Below the pieces are notes generated by a model that was given only the letters and a program-made list of their open reading frames with translations, was not told where the DNA came from and did not search any database. Source: Pseudomonas fragi (lineage in GTDB: Bacteria > Pseudomonadota > Gammaproteobacteria > Pseudomonadales > Pseudomonadaceae). From it: a stretch of 64,000 nt of DNA. A program made the translations under genes and the position numbers. The stretch is from contig NZ_CP104861.1 in the NCBI RefSeq assembly GCF_025426255.1, positions 4,154,001 through 4,218,000 of the forward strand, in the 5' to 3' direction. Shown one piece after another: positions 1 through 8,739 of the stretch (positions are counted from its first letter, which is position 1; the number at the start of each line of letters is the position of its first letter).

Positions 1-397
1 CGTTCGCTGGGTCCAGCAACCCGTTCATGAGTGTCACGTAGGCGTCAATATCTGCCGGACCGACGTTGTCACTGCCAGGCGTGGCAATGCGCATCAACAA
101 ATCGGTGCCCTGCAACAGAGCATCTATATGCTCGGGTTGCAGGTACAAACGGCCTTCCTGGGCGCTGACCAGGCAGTCTTCCATCACATGGGAAACACTG
201 ACCCCGGCGTCCACTCCGACTATCCGGGCTGCGCCCTTTAGCGAGTGTGCCGCACGCATGCAGGCTTCAAGCTGATCGGCCTGCGTCGGGTTGCGCTCAA
301 GCGCCAGCAAACCGGCATTGAGCACCTGGGTTTGCGCCTCGGCCTCAAGGCTGAATAGCTCGAGCAACGAGGCGTCGCGCATTTGCTCGGGGGTCAT
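1..397 (-). CDS. wspE: WspE, hybrid CheA-type kinase/response regulator (partial, N-terminal end only)
   Basis: The gene enters from the left edge; only the first ~132 codons are present and there is no stop. The ATG at 397 overlaps the wspD stop by 4 nt (ATGA). The translation is an Hpt domain with AAHSLKGAARIVGV, whose His is the expected phospho-acceptor. In known Wsp systems WspE is a CheA-REC hybrid that phosphorylates the diguanylate cyclase WspR and the methylesterase WspF. The kinase and REC parts, wspF and wspR would lie beyond the edge and are not seen. The name rests on operon position plus the Hpt sequence. Confidence 0.9.
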   Translation of the reverse strand, partial: MTPEQMRDASLLELFSLEAEAQTQVLNAGLLALERNPTQADQLEACMRAAHSLKGAARIVGVDAGVSVSHVMEDCLVSAQEGRLYLQPEHIDALLQGTDLLMRIATPGSDNVGPADIDAYVTLMNGLLDPAN

Positions 398-1080
398 GTG
401 AGGCTCCGGGTGATTGCGCTCAAAAGTTGCTCTTCATCCAACAAGCGCAGGCTGCGGGTTTTCCACTGCAGCACACCCTGGGTGTATTTGGCGCTGGCAT
501 GCTCGCCTGAACTCGACGCCGCTTTTAATTCATGCTCGGCGATGTTGTGAATACCATCCACCTCATCCACCGGCAGTACCACCGCCCCGCCGTGAGCCGC
601 CACAATCAGCATGCGCGGCATGATCCGCAGCGATGTTGCGCCAGGCACCGAGGGGTCCAGCCCCAGCAGTTCGACCAGCGACAGGCACGGCACCAATGTG
701 CCGCGCACATTGGCCACACCGCGCAAAGCCCTGGAGCGCTGATGCGGCAAGGAGTGAATCGACTGCATTTGTGCGACTTCATCCAGGCAGCGCGTGGCCA
801 GCCCCAGCCACTCGTCACCCAAACGAAAAATCACCAGCGAGCACGTAGCGACTTTTTCTTCATGCGCCTGTGGTGCATAGAGTTCCTGATGTTCCTGTTC
901 AAATGAGTAACGATCCAGCAAACGGGTCGCGGCACTCGAATAGACGGCGCAGTTACGGCAATGAATATGCTGCTCCAGCAACGGGCAGCTCTTGTCACCG
1001 TAGATACCAATACGGTTCCAGCAGTCATCAATGTCTTGTGCTTCGGAGTGAATCAAGTTCTGGGCTGCTAAAGCGCTCAT
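394..1080 (-). CDS. wspD: WspD, CheW-like coupling protein
   Basis: A 228-aa protein with a Cys-rich N-terminal segment (DDCWNRIGIYGDKSCP, HIHCRNCAVY) followed by a CheW domain from about residue 80 (LVIFRLGDEWLGL, RGVANVRGTLVPCLSL). It is the second CheW-type adaptor of the cluster, expected to link the receptor WspA to the kinase WspE at the membrane. The start ATG overlaps the last base of the wspC stop, and the stop overlaps the wspE start by 4 nt, so translation is probably coupled. The Cys/His-rich N-terminal extension is visible here; its function is unknown to me. Confidence 0.92.
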   Translation of the reverse strand: MSALAAQNLIHSEAQDIDDCWNRIGIYGDKSCPLLEQHIHCRNCAVYSSAATRLLDRYSFEQEHQELYAPQAHEEKVATCSLVIFRLGDEWLGLATRCLDEVAQMQSIHSLPHQRSRALRGVANVRGTLVPCLSLVELLGLDPSVPGATSLRIMPRMLIVAAHGGAVVLPVDEVDGIHNIAEHELKAASSSGEHASAKYTQGVLQWKTRSLRLLDEEQLLSAITRSLT

Positions 1081-2351
1081 TATTTACGCTCACTGTGGGC
1101 GGAACGCCCGTTACGGGCAGCGCGCTCGTTCAAGCGCTGGGCGCCTGCGACATCGCCTTGCGAAGCCAGCAGGGCCGCCAGATGGGCCAGTGCTTCAGAA
1201 TGTTGAGGCTCCAGGTACAGCGCCTTGCGATAAAAAACCTGTGCCTGGGATGTCTGACCCTGAACATCGCTGAGCAAACCCAGCCAGTAAAACACTTCGG
1301 CCTGGGGCTCATGTCGTTGCAAAAATTGTTCGCAGGCGGCCCGTGCCTCATTACTTTTGCCTTCATTGGCCAAGCTGGCGATTTGCTCCAGCAGCGCTTT
1401 CGGTTCATCTGTCAGTGAACTCGGCTTTTGCGCGGTAGAGGTTTGAGGTCGCGGGGCAAAAGGTCGGCTGGCCGGTGGCGGCACTGGCACTGCCCGTTGT
1501 GGGCGGATCAACGGCTTGAATTCAGCCAGCACAGGGCGGGCTGCAGGTAATGGCTCACGACTGTGGCAAAAGGCAAACGACTGCGGCGCACCGATCGAGC
1601 GCATGCCCAGCCGGCTGAGCAGGTTGCCTTCGGCCGGGCCGATAAACAATACGCCATCATCACGGGTCATGCGCTTGAGTGCATCCAGTGCCTGCTGCTG
1701 GGTTTTAAGATCAAAGTAGATCAACAGGTTGCGGCAGAACACGAAGTCAAAAGGCTCGAAGCTGGCCAGCAACATGGGGTCCAGCAAGTTTCCGACATTG
1801 AAGCTGACTTGTTCGCATACCCGTGCCGACAGCTGATAACCGTCGTCCTCAAGGCTGAAGTAACGCTCGCGAAAGTCAGTTTGCTGCCCACGAAATGAGT
1901 TTTTTCCATACAGCGCTCTCTGCGCCCTCTGCACCGAGAGCGGGCTGACATCCAGCGCTTCGACTTTGAATTGATGCGCTGCAAACCCCGCATCAAACAA
2001 CGCCATTGCAATCGAATAAGGCTCTTCGCCGGTTGAACACGGCAAGCTCAGAATACGCAGGGCGCGGCGACTGCCGATCTCGGCCAGACGTTCTCTGGCC
2101 AGACGCCCCAGCGTGGCAAACGATTCGGGGTAACGAAAGAACCAGGTCTCGGGCACGATCACTGATTCGATCAGGGCTTGCTGCTCATCCTGGGAGCTGA
2201 GCAGGTGCTGCCAGTAGCGATCGTTATCGGCCATGTTCAGTGCAGAACAGCGCTGGCGAACGGCACGCTCAATGATTGCCGGGCCGACCGAGGCCACGTC
2301 CAGGCCAATGCGCAGCTTCAGGAAATCGAAAAAACGTTGATCGTCACTCAT
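1080..2351 (-). CDS. wspC: WspC, CheR-type MCP methyltransferase with C-terminal TPR
   Basis: A 423-aa protein. Residues ~1-270 are a CheR methyltransferase: N-terminal helical part (FFDFLKLRIGLDV), SAM-binding motif LSLPCSTGEEPYSIAMA, and FDFVFCRNLLIYFD. A Pro-rich linker (~275-310) leads to TPR repeats (FYWLGLLSDVQGQ, FYRKALYLEPQHSEALAHLAALLA). By family knowledge it methylates glutamates of WspA to set receptor sensitivity, opposed by WspF. Its ATG overlaps the wspB stop by 4 nt. Length and domain order are typical for WspC. Confidence 0.94.
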   Translation of the reverse strand: MSDDQRFFDFLKLRIGLDVASVGPAIIERAVRQRCSALNMADNDRYWQHLLSSQDEQQALIESVIVPETWFFRYPESFATLGRLARERLAEIGSRRALRILSLPCSTGEEPYSIAMALFDAGFAAHQFKVEALDVSPLSVQRAQRALYGKNSFRGQQTDFRERYFSLEDDGYQLSARVCEQVSFNVGNLLDPMLLASFEPFDFVFCRNLLIYFDLKTQQQALDALKRMTRDDGVLFIGPAEGNLLSRLGMRSIGAPQSFAFCHSREPLPAARPVLAEFKPLIRPQRAVPVPPPASRPFAPRPQTSTAQKPSSLTDEPKALLEQIASLANEGKSNEARAACEQFLQRHEPQAEVFYWLGLLSDVQGQTSQAQVFYRKALYLEPQHSEALAHLAALLASQGDVAGAQRLNERAARNGRSAHSERK

Positions 2352-2863
2352 GCGATCACCTGCTCACAAGCACCGTCATCGCTCGCAGGAAACAGCAGTG
2401 CATACACAGCGGGGCTAAGCAGGTCATCCACACTCAACCACTGCAATAGCCCTGACTCGTCTTGACGCACCGGCCCCAAGTAAGGTGCATCACGGTTATC
2501 CAGACCATAGGGCTGAAAGTCCGCCGGATCACAGCGCAAAGTGTCGCTGGCTTGCTCCAGTAGCATCCCCAGCAATTGGCCGCGATAGTTGACCAGCACC
2601 AGCCGGGTGCTGGTACGCGCCACGGCCGCGCTACCAAAGGTCATGGCGCTGATATCGATCACCGGCACCATCCGATTGCGATGAGCAAACACCCCGGCCA
2701 CCCAAGCGGGTGCCTGGGCAATCGGCTTGAGCGGCGAACGTGCCAGCACTTCGACCACATCTGTGGCCGCCAGTGCGTAGCGTTCACTGGCGATGTAAAA
2801 CACCAAAAACAGGCGTTCTTTCGACACCTTGGCGCCTGAGTGTTTGGCTAGAAGCTCGCTCAT
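2348..2863 (-). CDS. wspB: WspB, CheW-like coupling protein
   Basis: A 171-aa single CheW domain (LFLVFYIASERYALAATDV, WVAGVFAHRNRMVPVIDI, LVLVNYRGQLLGMLLE). It is expected to bridge the WspA receptor array and the WspE kinase. The start codon shares one base with the wspA stop (TGATG), and the gene overlaps wspC by 4 nt. It lies between the receptor gene and the methyltransferase gene, as in the standard wsp operon. It lacks the N-terminal Cys-rich part found in WspD. Confidence 0.93.
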   Translation of the reverse strand: MSELLAKHSGAKVSKERLFLVFYIASERYALAATDVVEVLARSPLKPIAQAPAWVAGVFAHRNRMVPVIDISAMTFGSAAVARTSTRLVLVNYRGQLLGMLLEQASDTLRCDPADFQPYGLDNRDAPYLGPVRQDESGLLQWLSVDDLLSPAVYALLFPASDDGACEQVIA

Positions 2864-4485
2864 CAGACTTTAAAACGCGAAACGCCGCTGCGCAGCCCAA
2901 CGGCAACCTGACTGAGTTCGTCGATCGCAAAGCTGGCCTGACGCAAGGACTCGACGGTTTGGCTGCTGGCATCGCCCAGTTGTACCAGTGCAAGATTGAT
3001 CTGCTCGGCGCCCGTCGCCTGAGCCTGCATGCCTTCATTGACCATCAGCACTCGCGGCGCCAAAGCCTGAACCTGATGAATGATTTGCGACAGTTGCTCG
3101 CCTACCTGCTGCACCTCGGACATACCGCGACGTACTTCCTCAGAAAACTTGTCCATGCCCATCACGCCTGCAGAGACCGCTGACTGAATTTCGCGAACCA
3201 TCTGTTCGATATCGTAAGTGGCCACAGCCGTCTGGTCGGCCAACCGGCGGACTTCAGTGGCGACGACGGCAAAGCCACGACCATACTCACCGGCTTTTTC
3301 AGCTTCGATGGCAGCGTTGAGTGACAACAGGTTGGTCTGGTCGGCCACTTTGACGATGGTCACCACCACCTGATTAATGTTGCCGGCCTTCTCGTTAAGA
3401 ATCGCCAGCTTGGCGTTTACCAGATCGGCGGCGCCCATTACCGAGTGCATGGTCTCTTCCATGCGGGCCAGGCCTTGCTGCCCGGAACCGGCCAGTATAG
3501 AGGCCTGATCGGCTGCCGAGGTCACTTCGGTCATGGTGCGTACCAAGTCACGGGATGTGGCTGCAATTTCGCGGGACGTGGCGCCAATTTCGGTGGTGGT
3601 CGCTGCGGTTTCAGTGGCCGTGGCTTGTTGTTGCTTGGAAGTGGCGGCGATTTCAGTCACTGACGTGGTGACTTGCACCGAAGAGCGCTGAGCTTGAGAT
3701 ACCAGCGAGGTCAGTTCGGCCATCATGTCGTTGAAGCCGGTTTCAACCGCGCCAAACTCATCCTTACGCTCCAGATTCAAGCGTGAGCTCAAGTCACCGG
3801 AACGCATCACCTCCAGAATCGAAACGATGCGCTTCATCGGCGACATGATCGCCCGCAGCAACAGGAAGCCACAGAGGGCCGCCGCCAGCACGGCAATGAT
3901 CAGCGAAATAATCATGCTTAACTTGGCGGTCAATACCGCATGGGCAATGTTATCGGTCGCAGTCGAGGCCGAATCACGATTACTGTCGATGACCTCGTTG
4001 AGCTGCATGCGGCCGGCCATCCAGGCTGGCGCCAGTTGCTCGGAAAGCACCTTATGGGCCTGTACGAAATCCTTGTTCTGATACAGGTCGAGGACACTGG
4101 CCAGCAGTTGATCGTAATCTTTGCGAAGCCCCAGGAACTCATCAAAGCGAGCCCTGTCTCCACCTTCAAAGATAGTCCTGCGGTAATTATCCAGCTCTTT
4201 GTTCAAACGTTCCTGGTAGCTGGCGTACAGCTTGCGGTCTTCGTTGGTCAGAGCACGCTGGTTGATAGAACCCACCAGTTCCAGGGTCAAGACATAACTG
4301 TCGACCCAGGCGCTGCGAACCATCGAACTGTAATAAACCCCGGGGATCGAGTCGGTGCGTACCGTCTCTTCGCTGCTCTCGATCGACAGCAGGCGCGAGT
4401 AAGCAGCAACAACCATCAACAGCATAATGGCGATGATTACCGCAAAGCTCGCCAATATGCGGTGGCGCAACGTCCAGTTCTTCAC
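2863..4485 (-). CDS. wspA: WspA, membrane methyl-accepting receptor (surface sensing)
   Basis: I chose the GTG at 4485, giving 540 aa beginning with M(V)KNWTLRHRILASFAV, because it has GAGG about 7 nt upstream and matches the usual WspA N-terminus and length; a longer frame to 4584 has no such support. Domains: TM1 (~10-32), periplasmic helical sensor (~33-185), TM2 (~190-212), HAMP (~213-265), cytoplasmic MCP signalling domain with the hairpin tip NLLSLNAAIEAEKAGEYGRG. In studied pseudomonads WspA responds to surface contact and, through WspE/WspR, raises c-di-GMP. It is the first gene of the operon. Confidence 0.95.
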   Translation of the reverse strand: MKNWTLRHRILASFAVIIAIMLLMVVAAYSRLLSIESSEETVRTDSIPGVYYSSMVRSAWVDSYVLTLELVGSINQRALTNEDRKLYASYQERLNKELDNYRRTIFEGGDRARFDEFLGLRKDYDQLLASVLDLYQNKDFVQAHKVLSEQLAPAWMAGRMQLNEVIDSNRDSASTATDNIAHAVLTAKLSMIISLIIAVLAAALCGFLLLRAIMSPMKRIVSILEVMRSGDLSSRLNLERKDEFGAVETGFNDMMAELTSLVSQAQRSSVQVTTSVTEIAATSKQQQATATETAATTTEIGATSREIAATSRDLVRTMTEVTSAADQASILAGSGQQGLARMEETMHSVMGAADLVNAKLAILNEKAGNINQVVVTIVKVADQTNLLSLNAAIEAEKAGEYGRGFAVVATEVRRLADQTAVATYDIEQMVREIQSAVSAGVMGMDKFSEEVRRGMSEVQQVGEQLSQIIHQVQALAPRVLMVNEGMQAQATGAEQINLALVQLGDASSQTVESLRQASFAIDELSQVAVGLRSGVSRFKV

Positions 4486-4641
4486 AGTCGATCCTCGGGG
4501 AGCTATACAAAATGATGGTGAGTATAGCCGAGGGTACGCAATGATTCGCACAGCGGTTGAGACGGATCTCACAGCAATAAACAAAAAAACCTACATTTTA
4601 AAATATCCAAAACGTGTAGGAGATCTCGATTTGAACTCATT

Positions 4642-4673
4642 GCTCTGTGGGAGCGATCCTGCTCCCACAGAGC
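4642..4673. terminator. Perfect 13-bp inverted repeat, hairpin terminator/REP-like
   Basis: The arms GCTCTGTGGGAGC (4642-4654) and GCTCCCACAGAGC (4661-4673) are perfectly complementary around a 6-nt loop. It lies just past the stop of the minus-strand phosphoesterase gene and upstream of wspA, so it probably ends transcription before the wsp operon. The GTGGGAGC core is shared with the longer REP copies at 30345 and 50254. Confidence 0.75.
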
Positions 4674-4687
4674 ACCGTGATTACGCG

Positions 4688-6364
4688 TTAAAACGTCAGT
4701 GCATTGGTCAGGTCACCCATGGGCGCCTGGCCGCGGGCTTTCATTGCATCGTCGCGCTGCTTGAGGCCATCAAGCATTTCCAACTGATGCACGCGAGTGA
4801 TCAGGCGCAGGATCGAGGCCGTGTCATACACCGTGTGATCCACCGTACCCTTGCGTGCGAAAGGCGACACCACCAATGCCGGAATTCTCGTACCTGGCCC
4901 CCAGCGGTCACCCTTGGGCGGAGCGACGTGGTCCCACCAGCCACCGTTTTCGTCCACTGTGAGCACCACCACCATGTTCTCCCACTGCGCACTGTTGCGC
5001 AGCACCTTGAGCACGCGATCAAGGTGGCGATCACCAGCAGCTACATCGGCATAGCCGGCATGCAGGTTGAGGTTGCCCTGGGGCTTGTAGAAGCACACCG
5101 CAGGCAACTTGCCAGCCTCGGCGTCGGCCAAGAAGCGGTTGGTACTTGCCTCGTCCCCCAGGCCACCGTCACGCAGGCGTTTGCTGCGCTCGCTCGGGTT
5201 CTCCGGGCCTTGGTTCACGAAGTAGTTGAACGGCTGGTGGTGGTACTGGAAGCCAGGAATTTTGGGAATCCCCTCCGATCCCTTGAACTGCTCCAGCGTG
5301 GCCTGCCAAGCACCGGCATACCAAGCCCAGTCGATATTCTTTTGGTTCAGCTTGTCGCCGATATGCTCGTGGGTTTGTGGCACCAGCACGCTCGGCAGGT
5401 CGGACTTGGCGTAGTCCGGTCGCTCAGGGTCGCGGATCCAGGTTGGCCAGTAAGGCGGAGCCATGGTGTTTACCGCAAAACCATCGGGTGTCAGTGCGCT
5501 TGGGCCGAACTGCGGCGCGCCGGTCATGGCACTGGCCGGTGATTTCTCCAGGGGTTTGAGGCGCGTGCCGGTCGGGTCGTCCCCTTGCAGCACGGCAATC
5601 TGGGCTTCGGCAACTGAAGTGCCTGCGTTCGGATAGAACGGCACAGTGGCGCTGATCAGGTACTGGTGGTTGAGAAACGAGCCGCCAAATGCTCCCTGAA
5701 AGAAGTTGTCACACAGCACGAATTCCCGCGCCACGTCCCATAGACGCAGCGAATACCGCGTCTGGGCGTAGTAACCCATGGTGAAACCACCGGAGTCTGC
5801 CCAAGCGACGAACTGGTCATTCTTGCCGTCGTTGATCTGCATCTGGTTCTGATAAAACACGTGCCACAGGTCGCGGGTCACCAGGTTCAGCGGTAGATCT
5901 TCCTGATTGGGCCCTTTGAGGGCGAACGGGGCGTTGGCCAGGTTTTCCTGGTACTGCACACCAGGAGCGTAGGTCACACCATCGACCGTTTGCGGCCCTG
6001 TCTGCACTACCCCGCCCCAGACCGGTGGCAAGGTCTGTAACAGGCTACCGTCGCGGTCGCGCTGTTGGTAATCGGCGGGCTTTAGTGCCGACAACGGCTT
6101 CTCGACGCCGGGAAAGTTGGCGAACAGATTATTGAAACTGCGGTTCTCGGCATAGATCACCACGATGGTCTTGACCTGTTCGTGGAGCTTGCTGTCCAGT
6201 TCGGCAGGCGTCAGCGGCGCCGTATTGGCGGGACTGTCAGGCCCTGATCCACCATAAGCGCTCAAGGTGGCTGCGCCTACGCCCAGTGCAGCGGCACCGG
6301 CGAGAAACCGACGGCGGCTGCTATCCGCCGGGAGTTGGGTGTCCTGGTCTGTCTCGTCGCTCAT
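4688..6364 (-). CDS. Tat-exported phosphoesterase (acid phosphatase AcpA / phospholipase C superfamily)
   Basis: A 558-aa protein. The N-terminus carries a twin-arginine signal (SSRRRFLAG then a weakly hydrophobic Ala/Gly stretch, ~16-40), so it is probably exported folded to the periplasm or outside. The rest fits the PF04185 phosphoesterase family: metal-site motif YAENRSFNNLF near the N-terminus, GAFGGSFLNHQYLISA in the middle, and DENGGWWDHVAPP near the C-terminus. The likely role is release of phosphate from organic phosphoesters; the substrate cannot be told from sequence. AGGA lies 7 nt before the ATG. It appears monocistronic. Confidence 0.85.
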   Translation of the reverse strand: MSDETDQDTQLPADSSRRRFLAGAAALGVGAATLSAYGGSGPDSPANTAPLTPAELDSKLHEQVKTIVVIYAENRSFNNLFANFPGVEKPLSALKPADYQQRDRDGSLLQTLPPVWGGVVQTGPQTVDGVTYAPGVQYQENLANAPFALKGPNQEDLPLNLVTRDLWHVFYQNQMQINDGKNDQFVAWADSGGFTMGYYAQTRYSLRLWDVAREFVLCDNFFQGAFGGSFLNHQYLISATVPFYPNAGTSVAEAQIAVLQGDDPTGTRLKPLEKSPASAMTGAPQFGPSALTPDGFAVNTMAPPYWPTWIRDPERPDYAKSDLPSVLVPQTHEHIGDKLNQKNIDWAWYAGAWQATLEQFKGSEGIPKIPGFQYHHQPFNYFVNQGPENPSERSKRLRDGGLGDEASTNRFLADAEAGKLPAVCFYKPQGNLNLHAGYADVAAGDRHLDRVLKVLRNSAQWENMVVVLTVDENGGWWDHVAPPKGDRWGPGTRIPALVVSPFARKGTVDHTVYDTASILRLITRVHQLEMLDGLKQRDDAMKARGQAPMGDLTNALTF

Positions 6365-6495
6365 TACATATTCCTGATCAAACGTAACAAAATATTTCTT
6401 GCGGGCAAGCTAGCAGGAGATTATGACGGCGAAGTGGCAGCGGTTCGCAGAAAAGAGCTGCGAGTTGGCATAAACAGGGGGGGGTTAGACAGGAA

Positions 6496-6522
6496 CGCCC
6501 CGGGCCATTGCGGACCGGGGCG
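6496..6522. terminator. GC-rich hairpin downstream of the DUF533 gene
   Basis: CGCCCCGG (6496-6503) pairs with CCGGGGCG (6515-6522). It sits about 27 nt beyond the stop of the minus-strand gene at 6549, consistent with a transcription end, although the T-run expected of a strong intrinsic terminator is missing. The 184-nt gap also has an eight-G run at 6477-6484; I see no gene in it. Confidence 0.5.
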
Positions 6523-6548
6523 CTGAAATAGACATACCGCAGAGGGCT

Positions 6549-7265
6549 TTAGCCTTGGGCCTGTTTGACCTGTGCTTCCAGCTCGGCCTTGAGGCCAGGG
6601 TCGAGCTTGAGCTGCTTGGCCAGCTCTTCCAGGTATGCACGCTCCATAAAATGCTCTTCATCCACCAGGATCAGGCTGGCGATATACATTTCGGCGGCTA
6701 TTTCCGGAGTGCTGGCGGCACTTGCCACCTCCGCAGGGTCCAGCGGTTTGTTCAGCTCTGCTTGCAGCCACTGGCGCAACGCAGGGTCGCCATTCAATTT
6801 GCTCAGCTCGCCATCGATCAACTGCCGCTCGCGCTCATCGACATGACCATCCGCCTTGGCGGCAGCCACCAGGGCCTTGAGGATCGCCTGGCTATGTTGC
6901 TCGACTTGCGCCGGCGCTACGCGGTCAATGGTTTGTGGTTCGGTTTGCGGTGCAGTGCCCTGATTGGCCTGCCAGTTGCCATAGGCTTTGTAGGCCAGCA
7001 CGCCCAATGCGGCCAAGCCACCATAGGTCAACGCCTGACCGCCATACTTGCGCGCGCTTTTGTTTCCCAGCAGCAAGCCCAGGGCACTGGCTGCCAACGC
7101 ACCGCCTCCGGCACCTGAGAGCAAACCGCCCAACCCACCAGAGCCGAGCAAATCACCCAGGCCCCCTTTGCTGGAACTGGAAGCGCTGCCTTGAGCGCCG
7201 GTTTTTTTCTCCAGCATTTGCTGGCCGGATTTCAGTAACTGATCAAGCAATCCTCGCGTACTCAT
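6549..7265 (-). CDS. DUF533 / TerB-like inner-membrane-associated protein
   Basis: 238 aa from the ATG at 7265. An ATG two codons upstream (7271) would abut the AGAGG sequence, so the inner ATG, 6 nt from it, is better placed. Layout: short helix, Gly/Ser-rich low-complexity region (~15-60, GGLGDLLGSGGLGGLLSGAGGG), hydrophobic stretch (~60-95), then a C-terminal all-helical TerB-like domain (ILKALVAAAKADGHVDERE, EMYIASLILVDEEHFMERAYL). This matches the YebE/DUF533 family, whose function is not established. It has its own downstream hairpin. Confidence 0.85.
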   Translation of the reverse strand: MSTRGLLDQLLKSGQQMLEKKTGAQGSASSSSKGGLGDLLGSGGLGGLLSGAGGGALAASALGLLLGNKSARKYGGQALTYGGLAALGVLAYKAYGNWQANQGTAPQTEPQTIDRVAPAQVEQHSQAILKALVAAAKADGHVDERERQLIDGELSKLNGDPALRQWLQAELNKPLDPAEVASAASTPEIAAEMYIASLILVDEEHFMERAYLEELAKQLKLDPGLKAELEAQVKQAQG

Positions 7266-7301
7266 AAACATCCTCTCGCAACAGGGTTCAAGGGAGCCAG
7301 A

Positions 7302-7323
7302 AAACCCGCCACCAGGCGGGTTT
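7302..7323 (-). terminator. Intrinsic terminator after the flavin oxidoreductase gene
   Basis: AAACCCGCC (7302-7310) and GGCGGGTTT (7315-7323) form a perfect 9-bp stem with a 4-nt loop. On the minus strand the stem runs into a short T-run, as in rho-independent terminators. It lies 20 nt past the stop of the gene at 7344-8450. Confidence 0.85.
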
Positions 7324-7343
7324 AGCGTGAAAAAAACGTCGAA

Positions 7344-8450
7344 TCAGTCGCGCAGATCGGACTCATGGATCGGCTGATCACGGTGAGTAGCACGCTGATA
7401 CTGGGCTGGCCAAGTGGCCTTTTTACCGCCCAGGTCATCGTCTGCGTGCAGCGCCCAGTACGGGTCGCGCAACAGCTCACGGGCCAGCAGAATCAGGTTG
7501 GCCTGACCGGTGCGCAGAATATGCTCGGCCTGCGCAGGCTCGGTAATCATCCCCACCGTACCGGTGGCGATACAAGCTTCTTTGCGTACACGTTCGGCAA
7601 AGCGTGTCTGATAACCCGGCCCGACCGGAATCTCGGCCGCCGCCGCAGTCCCCCCCGAAGATACATCGATCAGGTCAACGCCCAGCACCTTGAGACGTCG
7701 TGCCAGCTCAACGGTTTCATCCGGGTTCCAACCGTCTTCCACCCAGTCGGTGGCCGAGACCCGCACAAACAGCGGCAACTCTTGTGGCCACACCTCGCGT
7801 ACAGCCTCGGTCACTTGCAGCACCAGACGAATGCGGTTCTCGAAAGAGCCACCATATTGGTCACGACGCTGGTTGCTCAAAGGCGAAAGGAATTGATGCA
7901 GCAGATAACCATGGGCCGCGTGTATTTCAACCACCGAGAAACCCGCCTCGAGCGCCCGTTTGGCGGCGGCGACAAAGGCCTGGATCACCTCACTGATCTG
8001 GGCTTCGTCCAACTGCGTCGGCGCAGTGTGCTGTGGGTCGAAAGCAATTGGCGAAGGCCCGACGGGCACCCAGCCGCCCTCCTCCACCTTGACGCTGCCG
8101 TGCTTGCCTAACCAGGGCCGATGGGTACTGGCCTTGCGCCCGGCATGCGCCAGCTGGATACCGGCCACGGCCCCTTGAGCGCGAATAAAGCGGGTAATGC
8201 GTTGCAGGGGGTCGATCTGTTCGTCATTCCACAACCCAAGGTCCTGGGCGGTGATACGTCCCTCAGGGACTACGGCGGTGGCTTCGGTAAAAATCAGCCC
8301 AGCGCCACCAACAGCGCGGCTACCCAGATGGACTAGATGCCAGTCATTGGCCAGCCCGTCGACGCTGGAGTACTGGCACATTGGCGAGACCGCAATGCGG
8401 TTAATAAGGGTCAGTTGACGCAGGGTGTAGGGTTCGAGCAGCAGACTCAT
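7344..8450 (-). CDS. NADH:flavin oxidoreductase, old yellow enzyme family (YqjM/XenA type)
   Basis: A 368-aa FMN TIM-barrel ene-reductase. Visible motifs: N-terminal VSPMCQYSS with the Cys typical of the YqjM/XenA thermophilic-like class, QLAHAGRKAS, and HAAHGYLLHQFLSPLSNQR followed by DQYGGSFENRIRL. The family reduces activated C=C bonds, quinones and nitro compounds with NAD(P)H; the physiological substrate is unknown. It is a single gene between a terminator at 7302-7323 and a REP element at 8572. Whether it is XenA itself or a paralogue is not decided by the sequence. Confidence 0.88.
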   Translation of the reverse strand: MSLLLEPYTLRQLTLINRIAVSPMCQYSSVDGLANDWHLVHLGSRAVGGAGLIFTEATAVVPEGRITAQDLGLWNDEQIDPLQRITRFIRAQGAVAGIQLAHAGRKASTHRPWLGKHGSVKVEEGGWVPVGPSPIAFDPQHTAPTQLDEAQISEVIQAFVAAAKRALEAGFSVVEIHAAHGYLLHQFLSPLSNQRRDQYGGSFENRIRLVLQVTEAVREVWPQELPLFVRVSATDWVEDGWNPDETVELARRLKVLGVDLIDVSSGGTAAAAEIPVGPGYQTRFAERVRKEACIATGTVGMITEPAQAEHILRTGQANLILLARELLRDPYWALHADDDLGGKKATWPAQYQRATHRDQPIHESDLRD

Positions 8451-8571
8451 GGGTCACCTCTAATTCCAGTGGGCGGGCTCCAGATACTTCGTTAGAGCCT
8501 AGTCGACATCACTGGATGAGGGGGAGTTCAGTACAAAACCTGTAGCGACTCTAATAGGGGCGCAAGTCCTC

Positions 8572-8718
8572 GTAGCCGCTGACGAGCTCCGCGAGGCTGC
8601 GTTCGGGTGCGTAGCAGCCGCAAAGCCTGGCATTGCGGTGGTTCAGACAAATCCTTGATTCAGGATTCACGGGCGCTGCGCACCCGAACGCAGCCTCGCG
8701 GAGCTCGACAGCTGCTAC
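8572..8718. repeat. REP-type inverted repeat (type B), long arms
   Basis: The arms at 8572-8611 and 8679-8718 are inverted; the inner 29 bp (8583-8611 versus 8679-8707) are perfectly complementary. The outer ends read GTAGCCGCTG and its near-complement CAGCTGCTAC, the signature shared with copies at 22771, 32225, 42502, 48593 and 59881. It fills most of the 8451-8739 gap between recJ and the flavin oxidoreductase gene. No ORF or other feature was seen in that gap. Confidence 0.85.
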
Positions 8719-8739
8719 AAAAAAGTTTGCGGGCGTGAG

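Noticed and set aside
6477..6484. Eight-G homopolymer as a phase-variation tract
   Set aside because: It lies in a non-coding gap beyond the terminator side of the DUF533 gene and is not placed to change a reading frame or a promoter spacer.
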